Source: Synechococcus sp. CC9605 (lineage in GTDB: Bacteria; Cyanobacteriota; Cyanobacteriia; PCC-6307; Cyanobiaceae). From it: a stretch of DNA of 64,000 bases. Position 1 is the first letter of the stretch. Each line of letters begins with the position of its first letter. Both the position numbers and the translations under genes were made by a program. The notes beneath the pieces were generated by a model, which was not told the origin of the DNA, did no database searches, and saw only the letters and a program-made list of their open reading frames with translations. Shown here piece after piece: positions 53,570 through 62,831 of this stretch. Location of the stretch: contig NC_007516.1 of the NCBI RefSeq assembly GCF_000012625.1, forward strand, positions 2,170,001 through 2,234,000, written 5' to 3'.

Positions 53570-54763
53570 TTAGGCGGCCGGAGCCGAGACGCGCTCCTCA
53601 ATGGGCATCCAGGAGCGTGGCTGGGATCCGGAGTAGATCTGCGAAGGCCTGAAAATCCGGTTCGCCCCGAGCTGCTCCCGCCAATGGGCCAGCCAGCCGG
53701 CGACCCTGGCAATGGCGAAGACCGGCGTGAACAGATCCCTGGGAATGCCGAGCTTGCGGTACACCAGGCCTGAATAGAAATCGACGTTGGGGTAGATGCC
53801 TTTGGGGCCAAGGCGGGACGCTGCTTCTGCTTCGATCGCCCGGGCCACGTCGTAGAGGTCGTCATGGCCGAAGCTGGCGAACATCTCCTCTACCAGGGTC
53901 TGCAGGATCACGGCGCGGGGATCTTTCACCTTGTATTCCCGGTGGCCGAAGCCCATGATTTTGCGCTTGGCGGCGATGGCCTCATCCAGAAAAGCGCCAG
54001 CATTCTCGGGACTGCCCACCTGCTCGAGCATGGCGAGAACATCTTCGTTGGCGCCACCGTGGAGTGGCCCCGCGAGGGTGCCTACAGCTGAAGCCACCAC
54101 GGCGTAGGGGTCGGTGAGGGTGCTGGCGGTAACCCTGGCACTGAAGGTGCTGGCGTTGAGGCTGTGTTCGGCATGGAGCATCAGGCAGCGGTCAAAGATC
54201 CGCGCTGCCAAGGGATCCGGCTCACGTTCCGTGAGCATGTAAAGGAAATTGGCGGAGTAGGCCAGATCATCCCGGGGCTGAATTGGGTCTTGGCCTTTGC
54301 GGATCAGCTGAAAGGCCGCCACCATCGTGGGGATCTTGGCGATCAGCCGCACCACCGCGTCATAGATGTACTGCGGGTCGTCGATCGCCCGGCGCGAATA
54401 GAACAGCCCCAGGGAAGCGGCACTGGACTGCAGCGCGTCCATGGGATGGCCGCTGGCCGGGAAGCACTTCATCATGTCCCTCACCCGGAAGCTGACCCGC
54501 CGGTGCATCTGCACCGCGTGCTCAAACTCCGCCAACTGGTCGCGGCCGGGCAGCTCTCCCCAGATCAGCAGGTAGGCCGTTTCCAGAAAGCTGCTGTTGG
54601 CCGCCAGATCCTGCATCGGGTAGCCGCGATAGGTGAGCAGCCCCTTCTCGCCATCGATGTCGCAGATCGCCGACTGGGTGGCCGGCACGCCATCCAGGCC
54701 TGGACGCAGTTCGATCCCGGTCCGCGCATGGCGCAGGTCGCCTGTCTGCTGCTGGGCCACCAC
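53570..54763 (-). CDS. gltA: Citrate synthase
   Basis: A 397-residue enzyme making citrate. LHAEHSLNASTFSARV, GPLHGGANEDV, MGFGHREYKVKDPRA hold the catalytic histidines and the aspartate region. The size fits the dimeric prokaryote type. GTG start, with a second GTG right after it. Separated from sixA by only 10 bp. Confidence 0.96.
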   Translation of the reverse strand: MVAQQQTGDLRHARTGIELRPGLDGVPATQSAICDIDGEKGLLTYRGYPMQDLAANSSFLETAYLLIWGELPGRDQLAEFEHAVQMHRRVSFRVRDMMKCFPASGHPMDALQSSAASLGLFYSRRAIDDPQYIYDAVVRLIAKIPTMVAAFQLIRKGQDPIQPRDDLAYSANFLYMLTEREPDPLAARIFDRCLMLHAEHSLNASTFSARVTASTLTDPYAVVASAVGTLAGPLHGGANEDVLAMLEQVGSPENAGAFLDEAIAAKRKIMGFGHREYKVKDPRAVILQTLVEEMFASFGHDDLYDVARAIEAEAASRLGPKGIYPNVDFYSGLVYRKLGIPRDLFTPVFAIARVAGWLAHWREQLGANRIFRPSQIYSGSQPRSWMPIEERVSAPAA

Positions 54764-54773
54764 CTGATTGCCT

Positions 54774-55262
54774 CTAACAGCAACCTAAATCGTCAATCAA
54801 CAGTGCTGGCCGAAGCAAAGCCTTCAACTGCCACTGGCCCGCGGAACGACGCAGCTGGATCACGCCGGCTTTCTTCAGCACCAGGGAACCCGGAGCACAT
54901 CCCAGAAGACCGCAGGCCAGATCGCCTAGATCCGGCTCATGGCCGACCAAGCCAAGCCGTTGATCGAAGGCGTTCACCAGCATGTTGAGGGCGCCTCCTG
55001 GCTGGAGGCGTTCATCCACAGCGAGCTCTGGAGCAAGCCCTGCCTCCATCGCCAGTTCCGCCGTTTGCAGAGCCCGACGGTACGGACTCGAGAGCAGGCG
55101 ATCCAACCGCAGCCCCCGTTGCACGAGGGCCGCCATCACCAGCTGGGTTTGCTGACGGCCAGCGGCGGTTAGGGGTCGATCCGGATGGTCCTGGCCAGCC
55201 TGGCGGGGTTCGGCGATGCCATGCCGCAATAGGACCAGGTCAGCCAAGTTCGAGCCGGGCAT
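54774..55262 (-). CDS. Phosphohistidine phosphatase SixA-like
   Basis: A 162-residue histidine phosphatase. LVLLRHGIAEPR is the RHG signature, DRLLSSPYRRALQTAELAME and LVGHEPDLGDLA are the other catalytic blocks. The ATG of PGSNLADL overlaps the DUF3352 end by 23 bp; a TTG at LADLVLL is an alternative start. SixA proteins dephosphorylate phosphohistidine domains or work in nitrogen PTS signalling elsewhere; role here unknown. Confidence 0.88.
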   Translation of the reverse strand: MPGSNLADLVLLRHGIAEPRQAGQDHPDRPLTAAGRQQTQLVMAALVQRGLRLDRLLSSPYRRALQTAELAMEAGLAPELAVDERLQPGGALNMLVNAFDQRLGLVGHEPDLGDLACGLLGCAPGSLVLKKAGVIQLRRSAGQWQLKALLRPALLIDDLGCC

Positions 55263-56856
55263 GCAACGGAATCTCGGTACTGCCTTGCTCCTGACGATCA
55301 ACGTCGATGGCCACCGCAAAGCCGTGGACCTGATCCTGAAGGGGCCGCCCCGCCATCACCTGCAGCAGGGCCCATGGCCGCCATTGCCCCAACAGTGCAC
55401 GAGCCGGCTCATCCGCCAGCAGGAGGGCCTGCGCCGGTTGGGCGGAGGCTGTGAGCTCCTGCCACTGGTTCAAGCGGGGCTGGAGAGCACGCCCGTTCTG
55501 GCGCTGCGCCAACGCCATCAAGGACTCGCCCCACCAGTTCAACGCAAACGAGCGAACCTGAGCCACGGCCAATTGAGCATCCACCCCCGGCTGGCGTCCC
55601 CGCTGGCGCACCAGCCGCGTCCACACGCTCAACACCTCGCCATCGCCCTCCAGCTCAGAACGGGTCAGGCCCTGCTCCTGCAGACGCGCATCCACCGCAT
55701 CCCTGGCGGGGCTTTGCGGGCGGGTGGCCAGCAGCCAGCCCTCGGGTTGGTCCTGCCAAAGCAGAGGGCCGTCATCGGCCCCCACAACAGCCTCTGCTGC
55801 CGGCTGGTCCGCCAGGTGCTTCTCCAGCAATGGAGCGAACCATTGGGCCAGCGGATGACTTTCGCTGGGATCCAACAGACGGGCTGGATTCTGCAGCTGA
55901 GCCAGCCAGCGAGCATGGCCGCCGGCCGAAGCAGTCAGATCCGTGAGTCCAGCCCAGGGCTCGGTGCCAAGGGCTTGCCGGAACCCGAGTCGCCCATCCA
56001 CCGCCAGGGTTGAACCCTCCGGTCGCAGTGATGCCACGAGTCCACTCAGATCGTCTCGTTGAGCCACCAGCTCAGGCACCTGCAACCAATGCTCAAGGGC
56101 ATGGGGAGATGCCGTGAGCAGAGCCACGCCTTCACCGAGCTCAGCCACCTGACGCTGAAGGCGTTGATCACCCTGCTGATGCTGATCCGGGAGCTGGGAG
56201 ACATCGAGGGCCTGCTCCAGCACGCCCCGACCTGAGGCCACGAGGAGCAGATCATCGTCAATCAAGGCTGTGGCCAGAGGTTGGGGGTCATGCCCCACCA
56301 ACGCCCCCTGGCCGCTGATCACACCGATTCCGCGGTAACTGCTGATCTGCAGGTCAGTGCCCGCCAGGCTGCGGGTCTGCCAGAACCGTTGCAGAAAGCG
56401 CCGGGCGCCGTCGTCATCCCGACTGGTCAAAGCCAACACCCAGCCAGCATTGGCGTCCCCATCGGTGAGGGTGAGACTGACCTCCTCGCCAAGCCAGGGT
56501 TCCAGCTCAAGGCCGAACTGGAGGCCCGCCAAGGCAAAGACGCCTTCGCGCCACTGCCGGGCACCATCACTGGCATCGCGGCGTTGGGAGGCAGGGGCAA
56601 CGGCCTGGGCATAGGCCGGCAAGCGTCCTGGATCGGCCAGCCAATGGAGCGAGAGATCAGCATCCCGGGGTACAAACCGGGCCGCCCGGGGCAGATGCAA
56701 CGGCTGCTCCGCCAGCTGCAGGGGGCTCTGGCGGTTCATGGTCCAGAGCAGGCCAACGGCCAGCAGAAGCAGCGACAGCAGCACAGCGCCGGCAGCGCTG
56801 AGGAAAGGGCGGGCCTTCATGGGCCGGCGGTCTCGGGTCGCCTCATCTTTGTCCAT
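55240..56856 (-). CDS. DUF3352 protein, membrane-anchored
   Basis: A 538-residue protein from ATG of DKDEATRDRR; the ATG of KARPFLSAAG (56820) is an alternative. An N-terminal membrane helix (LSAAGAVLLSLLLLAVGLLW) is followed by a large domain with PRAARFVPRDADLSLHWLADP, GWVLALTSRDDDGARRFLQRFW and LLVASGRGVLEQAL, typical of the cyanobacterial DUF3352 family. It is probably in the periplasm. No function is known. Only 17 bp separate it from the divergent rhodanese gene. Confidence 0.8.
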   Translation of the reverse strand: MDKDEATRDRRPMKARPFLSAAGAVLLSLLLLAVGLLWTMNRQSPLQLAEQPLHLPRAARFVPRDADLSLHWLADPGRLPAYAQAVAPASQRRDASDGARQWREGVFALAGLQFGLELEPWLGEEVSLTLTDGDANAGWVLALTSRDDDGARRFLQRFWQTRSLAGTDLQISSYRGIGVISGQGALVGHDPQPLATALIDDDLLLVASGRGVLEQALDVSQLPDQHQQGDQRLQRQVAELGEGVALLTASPHALEHWLQVPELVAQRDDLSGLVASLRPEGSTLAVDGRLGFRQALGTEPWAGLTDLTASAGGHARWLAQLQNPARLLDPSESHPLAQWFAPLLEKHLADQPAAEAVVGADDGPLLWQDQPEGWLLATRPQSPARDAVDARLQEQGLTRSELEGDGEVLSVWTRLVRQRGRQPGVDAQLAVAQVRSFALNWWGESLMALAQRQNGRALQPRLNQWQELTASAQPAQALLLADEPARALLGQWRPWALLQVMAGRPLQDQVHGFAVAIDVDRQEQGSTEIPLHARLELG

Positions 56857-56873
56857 CACCGCAGAATGACGCC

Positions 56874-57230
56874 ATGGGCCAATCCCAACAACCACAACCA
56901 ATCCAAGCCTCTGAACTGCAGCAATGGCTGCAAAGCGAGCGACCTTCACCGCAACTGGTGGATGTGCGCGAGGAGGCTGAGCTTGCGATCGCTGCCTTCC
57001 CCGGTGCGGTGCTGCACCGCCCCCTGAGCCAATCCAATGCATGGCTTGGATCACTGCAGGCCGACCTCAACCGCGATCAACCCGTTGTGGTGGTCTGCCA
57101 TGCCGGCGTTCGCAGCTACCACTTCGGCCTGTGGCTGCTGGACCAACCCTGGGGGCTTGAGGTGTGGAACCTTGAGGGAGGCATTGATGCCTGGAGCCTT
57201 CAGGTGGATCCCAGCGTTCCCCGCTACTGA
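56874..57230 (+). CDS. Rhodanese-domain protein
   Basis: A 118-residue single-domain rhodanese. QLVDVREEAELAIAAFPGAVLHRPL is the entry, and VVVVCHAGVRSYHFGLWLL has the active-site cysteine; it ends NLEGGIDAWS. It may handle sulfane sulfur. Its stop overlaps the hrcA start (TGATG), so they are coupled. Confidence 0.92.
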   Translation: MGQSQQPQPIQASELQQWLQSERPSPQLVDVREEAELAIAAFPGAVLHRPLSQSNAWLGSLQADLNRDQPVVVVCHAGVRSYHFGLWLLDQPWGLEVWNLEGGIDAWSLQVDPSVPRY

Positions 57231-58204
57231 TGAGCAAGCCCCTGTCCCTTCGGCAAGAACAGGTGCTTCAGGCGACGGTGCACCACTACGTCGACACGAT
57301 GGAACCGGTGGGCAGCCGCACCCTGGTGCAACGCTTCGGCATCCCTGCCAGCTCCGCCACCGTTCGCTCCGCCATGGGGGCGCTTGAGCGCCGCGGACTG
57401 CTGCATCAGCCGCACACATCTGCCGGACGCGTTCCCAGTCCGATGGGATACCGGCATTACGTGGATGCGCTGCTGCCGGAACCTGGCGTCGCCGTTCAAC
57501 ACCTGGATCGGGAGCTCACCGGCTTCAGCCTCCGTTGGGCCGGTCTGGACGACCTGCTGATGCATCTGGCTCGGCGGCTGACGGATTTCACCGGCCTGAT
57601 GAGCCTGATCACCCAACCGCAGCAGGAGAACCAGCAACTGGAGACAATCCGCCTGGTGCCCAGCGGTGATCGACTGCTGGTGATGCTGGTGGAAGCCAAT
57701 GGCCGCGCCAGCCACCTCAACCTGCGTCTGCCCCACGGTGCTGAAGCCGAACTCACCGCAATGGAATGCTGGGCGTCAGCCCAGCTCGAGCAGGGCGACC
57801 TGAACTGGGACGCACTGCCCAGGCAGCTGCAACGCAGCGGCGCTGTGCTGCGCAACGCGCTGGACCAACCAGCCCCCGCCAACTCCACACAGGTGGTGGT
57901 GCATGGCCTCTCAAGGCTGGTGAGCGAACCGGAATTTGAAAGCACCTCCAGCCTTCGGCCGCTGCTGGAACTGATCGATGACCAACCCGCCACCTTGATC
58001 AGCCGCGGTGAGTCCGCGCGGGTGTGGATCGGCGACGAACATCCGCAGCCAGCTCTGGAGGCCTGCGCCGTGGTTCAGGCCCCCTACCGCTGCAACGAGG
58101 GGCTGGGCCATGTGGCCCTGGTGGGCCCGATGCGGATGGCCTATGCCACGGCACGGGCAGCCGTGCAGCGGGTGGCCCGCCACCTGGAGTTGCTGCTCGC
58201 CTGA
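57230..58204 (+). CDS. hrcA: Heat-shock repressor HrcA
   Basis: A 324-residue repressor. N-terminal winged helix: LRQEQVLQATVHHYVDTMEPVGSRTLVQRFGIPASSATVRSAMGALERRGLLHQPHTSAGRVPS in pieces, the classic HrcA block. The GAF-like domain follows, ending with NEGLGHVALVGPMRMAYATARAAVQRVA. It binds CIRCE upstream of groESL; no CIRCE is in this window. Ends 10 bp from convergent trpB. Confidence 0.95.
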   Translation: MSKPLSLRQEQVLQATVHHYVDTMEPVGSRTLVQRFGIPASSATVRSAMGALERRGLLHQPHTSAGRVPSPMGYRHYVDALLPEPGVAVQHLDRELTGFSLRWAGLDDLLMHLARRLTDFTGLMSLITQPQQENQQLETIRLVPSGDRLLVMLVEANGRASHLNLRLPHGAEAELTAMECWASAQLEQGDLNWDALPRQLQRSGAVLRNALDQPAPANSTQVVVHGLSRLVSEPEFESTSSLRPLLELIDDQPATLISRGESARVWIGDEHPQPALEACAVVQAPYRCNEGLGHVALVGPMRMAYATARAAVQRVARHLELLLA

Positions 58205-58214
58205 GGCCCGCTCC

Positions 58215-59471
58215 TTAGAGCTGATCCCCAAGCTTCTCCGCCACGGTGTTGACGTCCTTGTCGCCGCGGCCGGAGCAGTTGATGACCACTTCCGTGCCGT
58301 CGGCCAGGGTGGGGCAAAGCTGCTCAAGCCAAGCGAAGGCGTGGGCGGTTTCCAGGGCTGGAATGATGCCCTCAAGCTCACTCACCAGGCGCAGGGCATC
58401 GAGGGCCTGTTGGTCGGTGACTGCGGCGTACTCAGCACGCCCGATCTCCCGCAGGTAGCTGTGCTCCGGTCCCACTCCGGGGTAATCGAGACCTGCACTG
58501 ATGGAGTGGGCCTCCATCACCTGACCGTCGCCGTCCTGCAGCAGCAGGCTCATGGCCCCGTGCAGCACACCGGCACGACCTTCGGTGATCGTGGCGGCGT
58601 GGCGACCGCTAGCCACACCATCACCAGCGGCCTCAACACCGATCAGCCGCACAGACATGTCCTGCACAAAGGGATGGAACAGGCCCATGGCATTGGAGCC
58701 TCCGCCAACACAGGCCATCAGCACGTCGGGCAGCCGGCCAAAGGCCTCCTGACACTGCTGCTTGGACTCCTCACCGATCACAGCATGGAAATCCCGCACC
58801 AACATTGGGTAAGGATGCGGACCAGCGACAGATCCCAGGATGTAGTGGGTGGTCTCGACGTTGGTCACCCAGTCGCGGATCGCTTCACTAGTGGCGTCCT
58901 TGAGGGTGGCGGTGCCGGCCGTCACCGGTTGCACCGTGGCGCCTAGCAGGCGCATGCGGAAGACGTTGAGGGCCTGACGGCGCATGTCTTCGGCGCCCAT
59001 GTAGATCACGCACTCCAGACCGAAGCGGGCACAGACCGTGGCCGTGGCGACGCCGTGCTGCCCCGCACCGGTTTCGGCAATGATCCGCTTCTTGCCCATG
59101 CGCAGGGCCAATAGGGCCTGGCCCAGGGCGTTGTTGATCTTGTGGGCACCGGTGTGGTTGAGGTCTTCCCGCTTCAGCCAGATGCGGGGGCCGCCGTCGG
59201 CGCGGCGGTAGTGGGCGGTGAGACGCTCGGCCTCATACAACGGTGTCGCCCGGCCGACGTAGTTCTTGAGCAGGCGATTGAGCTCATCGGTGAAGGCGGG
59301 ATCGTTCCAGGCCTGAGCCGCAGCCTGCTCCAGTTCCGCCAAGGCTGGCATCAGGGTTTCGGGCACGTACTGACCGCCAAACCGTCCAAAGCGTCCATGA
59401 GCTCCAGGGCGCACAGCTGGCTGCAGGCTGGAGGGATCCGGAGTGCTGGCGTTGGGCAGGGTGCTGGTCAC
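58215..59471 (-). CDS. trpB: Tryptophan synthase beta chain
   Basis: A 418-residue PLP enzyme. [23 protein letters not shown] contains the PLP lysine, [16 protein letters not shown] and [16 protein letters not shown]-type segments ([13 protein letters not shown]) bind substrate and phosphate, and [13 protein letters not shown] ends it. trpA is not adjacent. GTG start. Confidence 0.97.
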   Translation of the reverse strand: MTSTLPNASTPDPSSLQPAVRPGAHGRFGRFGGQYVPETLMPALAELEQAAAQAWNDPAFTDELNRLLKNYVGRATPLYEAERLTAHYRRADGGPRIWLKREDLNHTGAHKINNALGQALLALRMGKKRIIAETGAGQHGVATATVCARFGLECVIYMGAEDMRRQALNVFRMRLLGATVQPVTAGTATLKDATSEAIRDWVTNVETTHYILGSVAGPHPYPMLVRDFHAVIGEESKQQCQEAFGRLPDVLMACVGGGSNAMGLFHPFVQDMSVRLIGVEAAGDGVASGRHAATITEGRAGVLHGAMSLLLQDGDGQVMEAHSISAGLDYPGVGPEHSYLREIGRAEYAAVTDQQALDALRLVSELEGIIPALETAHAFAWLEQLCPTLADGTEVVINCSGRGDKDVNTVAEKLGDQL

Positions 59472-59570
59472 GGATCCACGGCGGAACGTCGGCTCAGCGT
59501 AAGCAGACGATCACGCCATGGAGCGCCGCATGGGCGGTCATCGACAATGCAAGCCGGTTGCGACGGGTGG

Positions 59571-59897
59571 ATGCCGAAGGGAGGCTGGCAGGAATTCAGC
59601 AGTGCCGAAAGCCTGCAACGACCGAGCGGGCCTGCAGCAGAGCCCACAGCCAAGGCGCAGCAAATGGTGCGGGTGCAGCCCACCCGCGGTGGCAAAGGTG
59701 GCAAAACCGTCACAGTGATCCGGGGCCTGGAGCTGGATGCTGCCGGCTTCAAGGCGCTGCTGAAGAAGCTCAAAACACGCATCGGCAGCGGCGGTACTGC
59801 CAAGGACGGCGTGATCGAACTTCAAGGAAATCAGGTGGATCTGGCGCTCGAGCTGCTCAGCAAGGAGGGCTACCGGCCGAAACGGGCCGGGGGTTAA
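59571..59897 (+). CDS. SUI1/eIF1-like translation factor
   Basis: A 108-residue protein with a SUI1 domain: VRVQPTRGGKGGKTVTVIRGLEL, LKKLKTRIGSGGTAKDGVIELQGNQVDLALELLSKEGY. This is the YciH branch. It may act in start-site choice or stress translation. I chose the ATG of PKGGWQEF, as the frame further up covers trpB upstream sequence. 31 bp before cysC. Confidence 0.88.
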   Translation: MPKGGWQEFSSAESLQRPSGPAAEPTAKAQQMVRVQPTRGGKGGKTVTVIRGLELDAAGFKALLKKLKTRIGSGGTAKDGVIELQGNQVDLALELLSKEGYRPKRAGG

Positions 59898-59928
59898 GGG
59901 AGAATGGCCGCCACTTCATGCCGTGGCC

Positions 59929-60573
59929 ATGACCGCCAGCCCCACCTACGGAGAACTCACCAACAAGGGTGCGTCCACCAACATCGCCTGGCATGAAGCC
60001 TCCGTGGGCCGCGACGAGCGCTCGAAGCAGCGCGGTCACCGCAGCGCCATTCTTTGGTTCACCGGCCTCTCCGGCTCCGGCAAGAGCACCCTGGCCAACG
60101 CCGTCAACGCAGCCCTGTTTGAGCGAGGGCTCGCCACCTATGTGCTGGATGGGGACAACATCCGCCACGGCCTCTGCAAAGACCTGGGCTTCTCTGATGC
60201 CGACCGTGAGGAGAACATCCGCCGCATCGGTGAAGTGGCCAAGCTGTTTCTGGATGCGGGCGTGATCGTGCTGACCGCGTTTGTGTCGCCCTTCCGTGCT
60301 GACCGGGACAAGGCCCGCGGCCTGGTGGAGGACGGCGACTTCCTCGAGGTGTTCTGCGCCGCTGATCTCGAGGTCTGCGAATCCCGCGATCCCAAGGGCC
60401 TCTACGCCAAAGCACGGGCAGGGCAGATCAAGGAATTCACCGGCATCTCCAGCCCCTATGAAGCACCGGAAACGCCCGAACTCAAAATCGACACCGGCAA
60501 GCAGGATCTGGCCGACTCCGTCGAGCTGGTGATCAAAGCGCTCCAGGAGCGTGGGGTGATTCCGGCGGCCTGA
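59929..60573 (+). CDS. cysC: Adenylylsulfate kinase
   Basis: A 214-residue kinase making PAPS from APS. P-loop GLSGSGKST (46-54), LDGDNIRHGLCKDLGFSDADREENIRR binding APS, FVSPFRADR with the active serine, and CESRDPKGLYAKARAGQIKEFTGISSPYEAPE. ATG start; a GTG two codons earlier is possible. Its end overlaps the convergent AI-2E-family gene by 41 bp. Confidence 0.96.
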   Translation: MTASPTYGELTNKGASTNIAWHEASVGRDERSKQRGHRSAILWFTGLSGSGKSTLANAVNAALFERGLATYVLDGDNIRHGLCKDLGFSDADREENIRRIGEVAKLFLDAGVIVLTAFVSPFRADRDKARGLVEDGDFLEVFCAADLEVCESRDPKGLYAKARAGQIKEFTGISSPYEAPETPELKIDTGKQDLADSVELVIKALQERGVIPAA

Positions 60574-61618
60574 GTTCGCCGTCGCCAGCCCTGGCGGTAT
60601 CCGCCAGGGTTTTGATGCAACTGGCCACCGGCACCGCCAACAGCAGTCCCAGTAGATCCCCCACGCCATAGAGCGCGCCCACCCGGGCGCCAATGGGCAA
60701 GGCGATCAGCAACCAGGCCGGTTGCAAACCCACGATGCTGCCCATCAGCCGCGGTTGGATCACCTGATCTACGATCTGACCGACGACGATCGCCGCGGCG
60801 AGCAGCTCAAGGCCTGTGCGTGGATCTTGAACCGCCAGAACGGCACTGACGGAAACGATCGACACGGCACTGGCATAGGGCACCAGGGTGGTGAAGCCGA
60901 TCAGCACGGCAAACAACACGCCGTAGGGAATTTTCAGGGCGGTGAACACCAGAAGTTGACCGCCACTGAGAATCAGCGCCAGCACCACCTGGCCAGCGAA
61001 ATAGCCCCGAAAGGTGCGTTCGAGGGTCGTCTGCACCAGATCCCTCCAACGGTCGGGCAGCCAACGGGCCAGGCCATCGACGATCGGATCCGCCCCAAGC
61101 AGCAGAAAAACCGCCAGCACCAGCACGATCACCACATTGATCGTGGTACCCACCGTTGCCCCCAGCAGCCCCAACAGACGCTGGCTCAACTGCGTGGCCA
61201 GACGGCTGAACTGAGCCACCAGATCGCTGCTGAGGTCAGCGAAATCAGCCGGGAGACCATGGTCCAGCGCCCAGAGCTGAGCCCGATCGATCCACTGCTC
61301 TGCCGCGGTGAGCAGAGACGGCGAAGCACTGAGCAATTGACTGAGCTGTTCAATCAAGAGCGGCACCAGTGCCACAGCCGCCCAGCCCAGAAGCCCCAGG
61401 GTCACTAGGACCACACTGACGATGGCCCAGGCGCGGGGAAGACCCCGCTGCGCGAGCCAGCGGCAGGGCAGGTCCAACAAAAAGGCGATCAAAGCCGCGG
61501 TGAGGAACAGCCCGGGGAATGGGGCGAACTGCACCAGCAAACGCTTCAGCACAAAGGCGTTCAAGCCCAACACCGGCAGCAGAAGACCAAGCCGCAACCA
61601 GGCTGGCCAGGGCGTCAT
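60533..61618 (-). CDS. AI-2E-family transporter (PerM-like)
   Basis: A 361-residue membrane protein with about eight helices. The family features are FPGLFLTAALIAFLLDLPCRWLAQRG, the large soluble part with LIEQLSQLLSASPSLLTAAEQWID, and FRGYFAGQVVLALILSGGQLLVFTALKIPYGVLFAVLIGFTTLVPYASAV. Members move diverse small molecules or ions; the AI-2 link should not be assumed. ATG start. Confidence 0.88.
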   Translation of the reverse strand: MTPWPAWLRLGLLLPVLGLNAFVLKRLLVQFAPFPGLFLTAALIAFLLDLPCRWLAQRGLPRAWAIVSVVLVTLGLLGWAAVALVPLLIEQLSQLLSASPSLLTAAEQWIDRAQLWALDHGLPADFADLSSDLVAQFSRLATQLSQRLLGLLGATVGTTINVVIVLVLAVFLLLGADPIVDGLARWLPDRWRDLVQTTLERTFRGYFAGQVVLALILSGGQLLVFTALKIPYGVLFAVLIGFTTLVPYASAVSIVSVSAVLAVQDPRTGLELLAAAIVVGQIVDQVIQPRLMGSIVGLQPAWLLIALPIGARVGALYGVGDLLGLLLAVPVASCIKTLADTARAGDGELRPPESPHAPGAL

Positions 61619-61639
61619 CGAGACGATGACGCGAATCGA

Positions 61640-62269
61640 TCAGTGCTGCTCAAGGGAGGCCGGCTTGGAGGAGGAACTGACGTAATGGCACCAGAAACTG
61701 AGCCAGGCGGCAATCCCGAGGAACTTGAAACCCTCCTCAAAGATCTGCACGGTCTCGTAGGAATTCGGCCACAGCCCTTGGAGGGCATCGGTCAGAACCG
61801 ACAGACCCAACAGCACCACGGAAACCAGAAAGGTGTCGCCACCGAAGCGCCGCAGGGGGCCACGGAAGCGGAACAACAGCAGTCCGGTGAAGAAGGCGTA
61901 GGTGATGTAGAGGAACGCCTCACCGAGGTAGCGGTCATGCACCAGGAACATGTCGTCGAGGCATAGCCAGAGCGAGAAACCACCTCCGCAGAAGGCAAAT
62001 TGACGGTTTAAAACGGAGCCTTGGATCTGCCGAGTGGAGGCCGCAAACAAGGCAATGGCCGCCGCCGCCATCCAAAGCAGATAGCCCACGCTGGAAAGGA
62101 AACCTTCCCCGAGAGGCGCCTTGCAGGATTGAGCCAAGTCCTTCAGCACCAGCTTGGCGCTGATGCCTTCAGCGCCACTCCAGACCAGGGCGACCGCATA
62201 GAGGATGGCCGCCGGCACCACCGCCCAAAGCAGCGTGGATCGCAGGGTGGAACGAACAGGAACACTCAT
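61640..62269 (-). CDS. Uncharacterised membrane protein with LDD-x4-VHD motif
   Basis: A 209-residue protein with about six helices. WLCLDDMFLVHDRYLGE, VLTDALQGLW and IFEEGFKFLGIAAWLSFW are conserved-looking acidic and histidine motifs within membrane surroundings. The same spacing and order appear in the protein at 18260-19000. Its ATG shares one base with the purE stop, so it is probably co-transcribed with purE. Unknown function. Confidence 0.65.
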   Translation of the reverse strand: MSVPVRSTLRSTLLWAVVPAAILYAVALVWSGAEGISAKLVLKDLAQSCKAPLGEGFLSSVGYLLWMAAAAIALFAASTRQIQGSVLNRQFAFCGGGFSLWLCLDDMFLVHDRYLGEAFLYITYAFFTGLLLFRFRGPLRRFGGDTFLVSVVLLGLSVLTDALQGLWPNSYETVQIFEEGFKFLGIAAWLSFWCHYVSSSSKPASLEQH

Positions 62270-62820
62270 CAAGTCATCTGGGAGAGGTAGTCCGTGCTGC
62301 CCAGATCAACCAGGCGCGCATCCTTGGCCACCACAGCATCGTGGAGGCTGCTGCGGTAGGCCTCAAGTTTCTGGGCCAAGCCAGCATCGGCCACTGACAG
62401 GATCTGGGCTGCCAGCAAGCCGGCATTGAGGCCTCCACCGATGGCGACGGTGGCCACCGGAATCCCCCCCGGCATCTGCACGATCGAGTGGAGGGAATCG
62501 ACCCCGGACAGCGCCCGGCTCTTCACCGGCACGCCGATCACGGGCAGCGTGGTGAGGGCGGCCACCATGCCGGGGAGATGGGCCGCCCCACCGGCGCCGG
62601 CGACGATCACCCCAAACCCCTGATCCCGGGCGGCTTGAGCGAAGTTCACCATCTCCAAAGGGGTTCGGTGAGCCGAGAGCACCCGAACCTCCACCTCCAA
62701 TCCCAGCTCGCGCAGGATGGCGGCGGCGGGTTCCATGATGGGCAGGTCAGAGTCACTGCCCATCACAACGGCAACACGGGGGAGCACTGGCGGCACAACG
62801 CAGAGGGGCAAGACTGCCAT
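62269..62820 (-). CDS. purE: N5-carboxyaminoimidazole ribonucleotide mutase
   Basis: A 183-residue purine enzyme. [21 protein letters not shown] and [14 protein letters not shown] are its signatures, [26 protein letters not shown] and [22 protein letters not shown] follow ([12 protein letters not shown]). The ATG at 62820 is preceded by GGAGGAG, a strong Shine-Dalgarno at right spacing, so I prefer it over the TTG at 62832. The N-terminus is about 15 residues longer than Escherichia coli PurE. Confidence 0.95.
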   Translation of the reverse strand: MAVLPLCVVPPVLPRVAVVMGSDSDLPIMEPAAAILRELGLEVEVRVLSAHRTPLEMVNFAQAARDQGFGVIVAGAGGAAHLPGMVAALTTLPVIGVPVKSRALSGVDSLHSIVQMPGGIPVATVAIGGGLNAGLLAAQILSVADAGLAQKLEAYRSSLHDAVVAKDARLVDLGSTDYLSQMT

Positions 62821-62831
62821 CGTCTCCTCCA

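Noticed and set aside
57230-58204. CIRCE operator near hrcA
   Set aside because: No TTAGCACTC-N9-GAGTGCTAA pattern is seen near hrcA or elsewhere in the window.
60533-61618. Possible AI-2 quorum-sensing system
   Set aside because: The AI-2E family name is misleading; no luxS or AI-2 receptor is seen and relatives transport other substrates.
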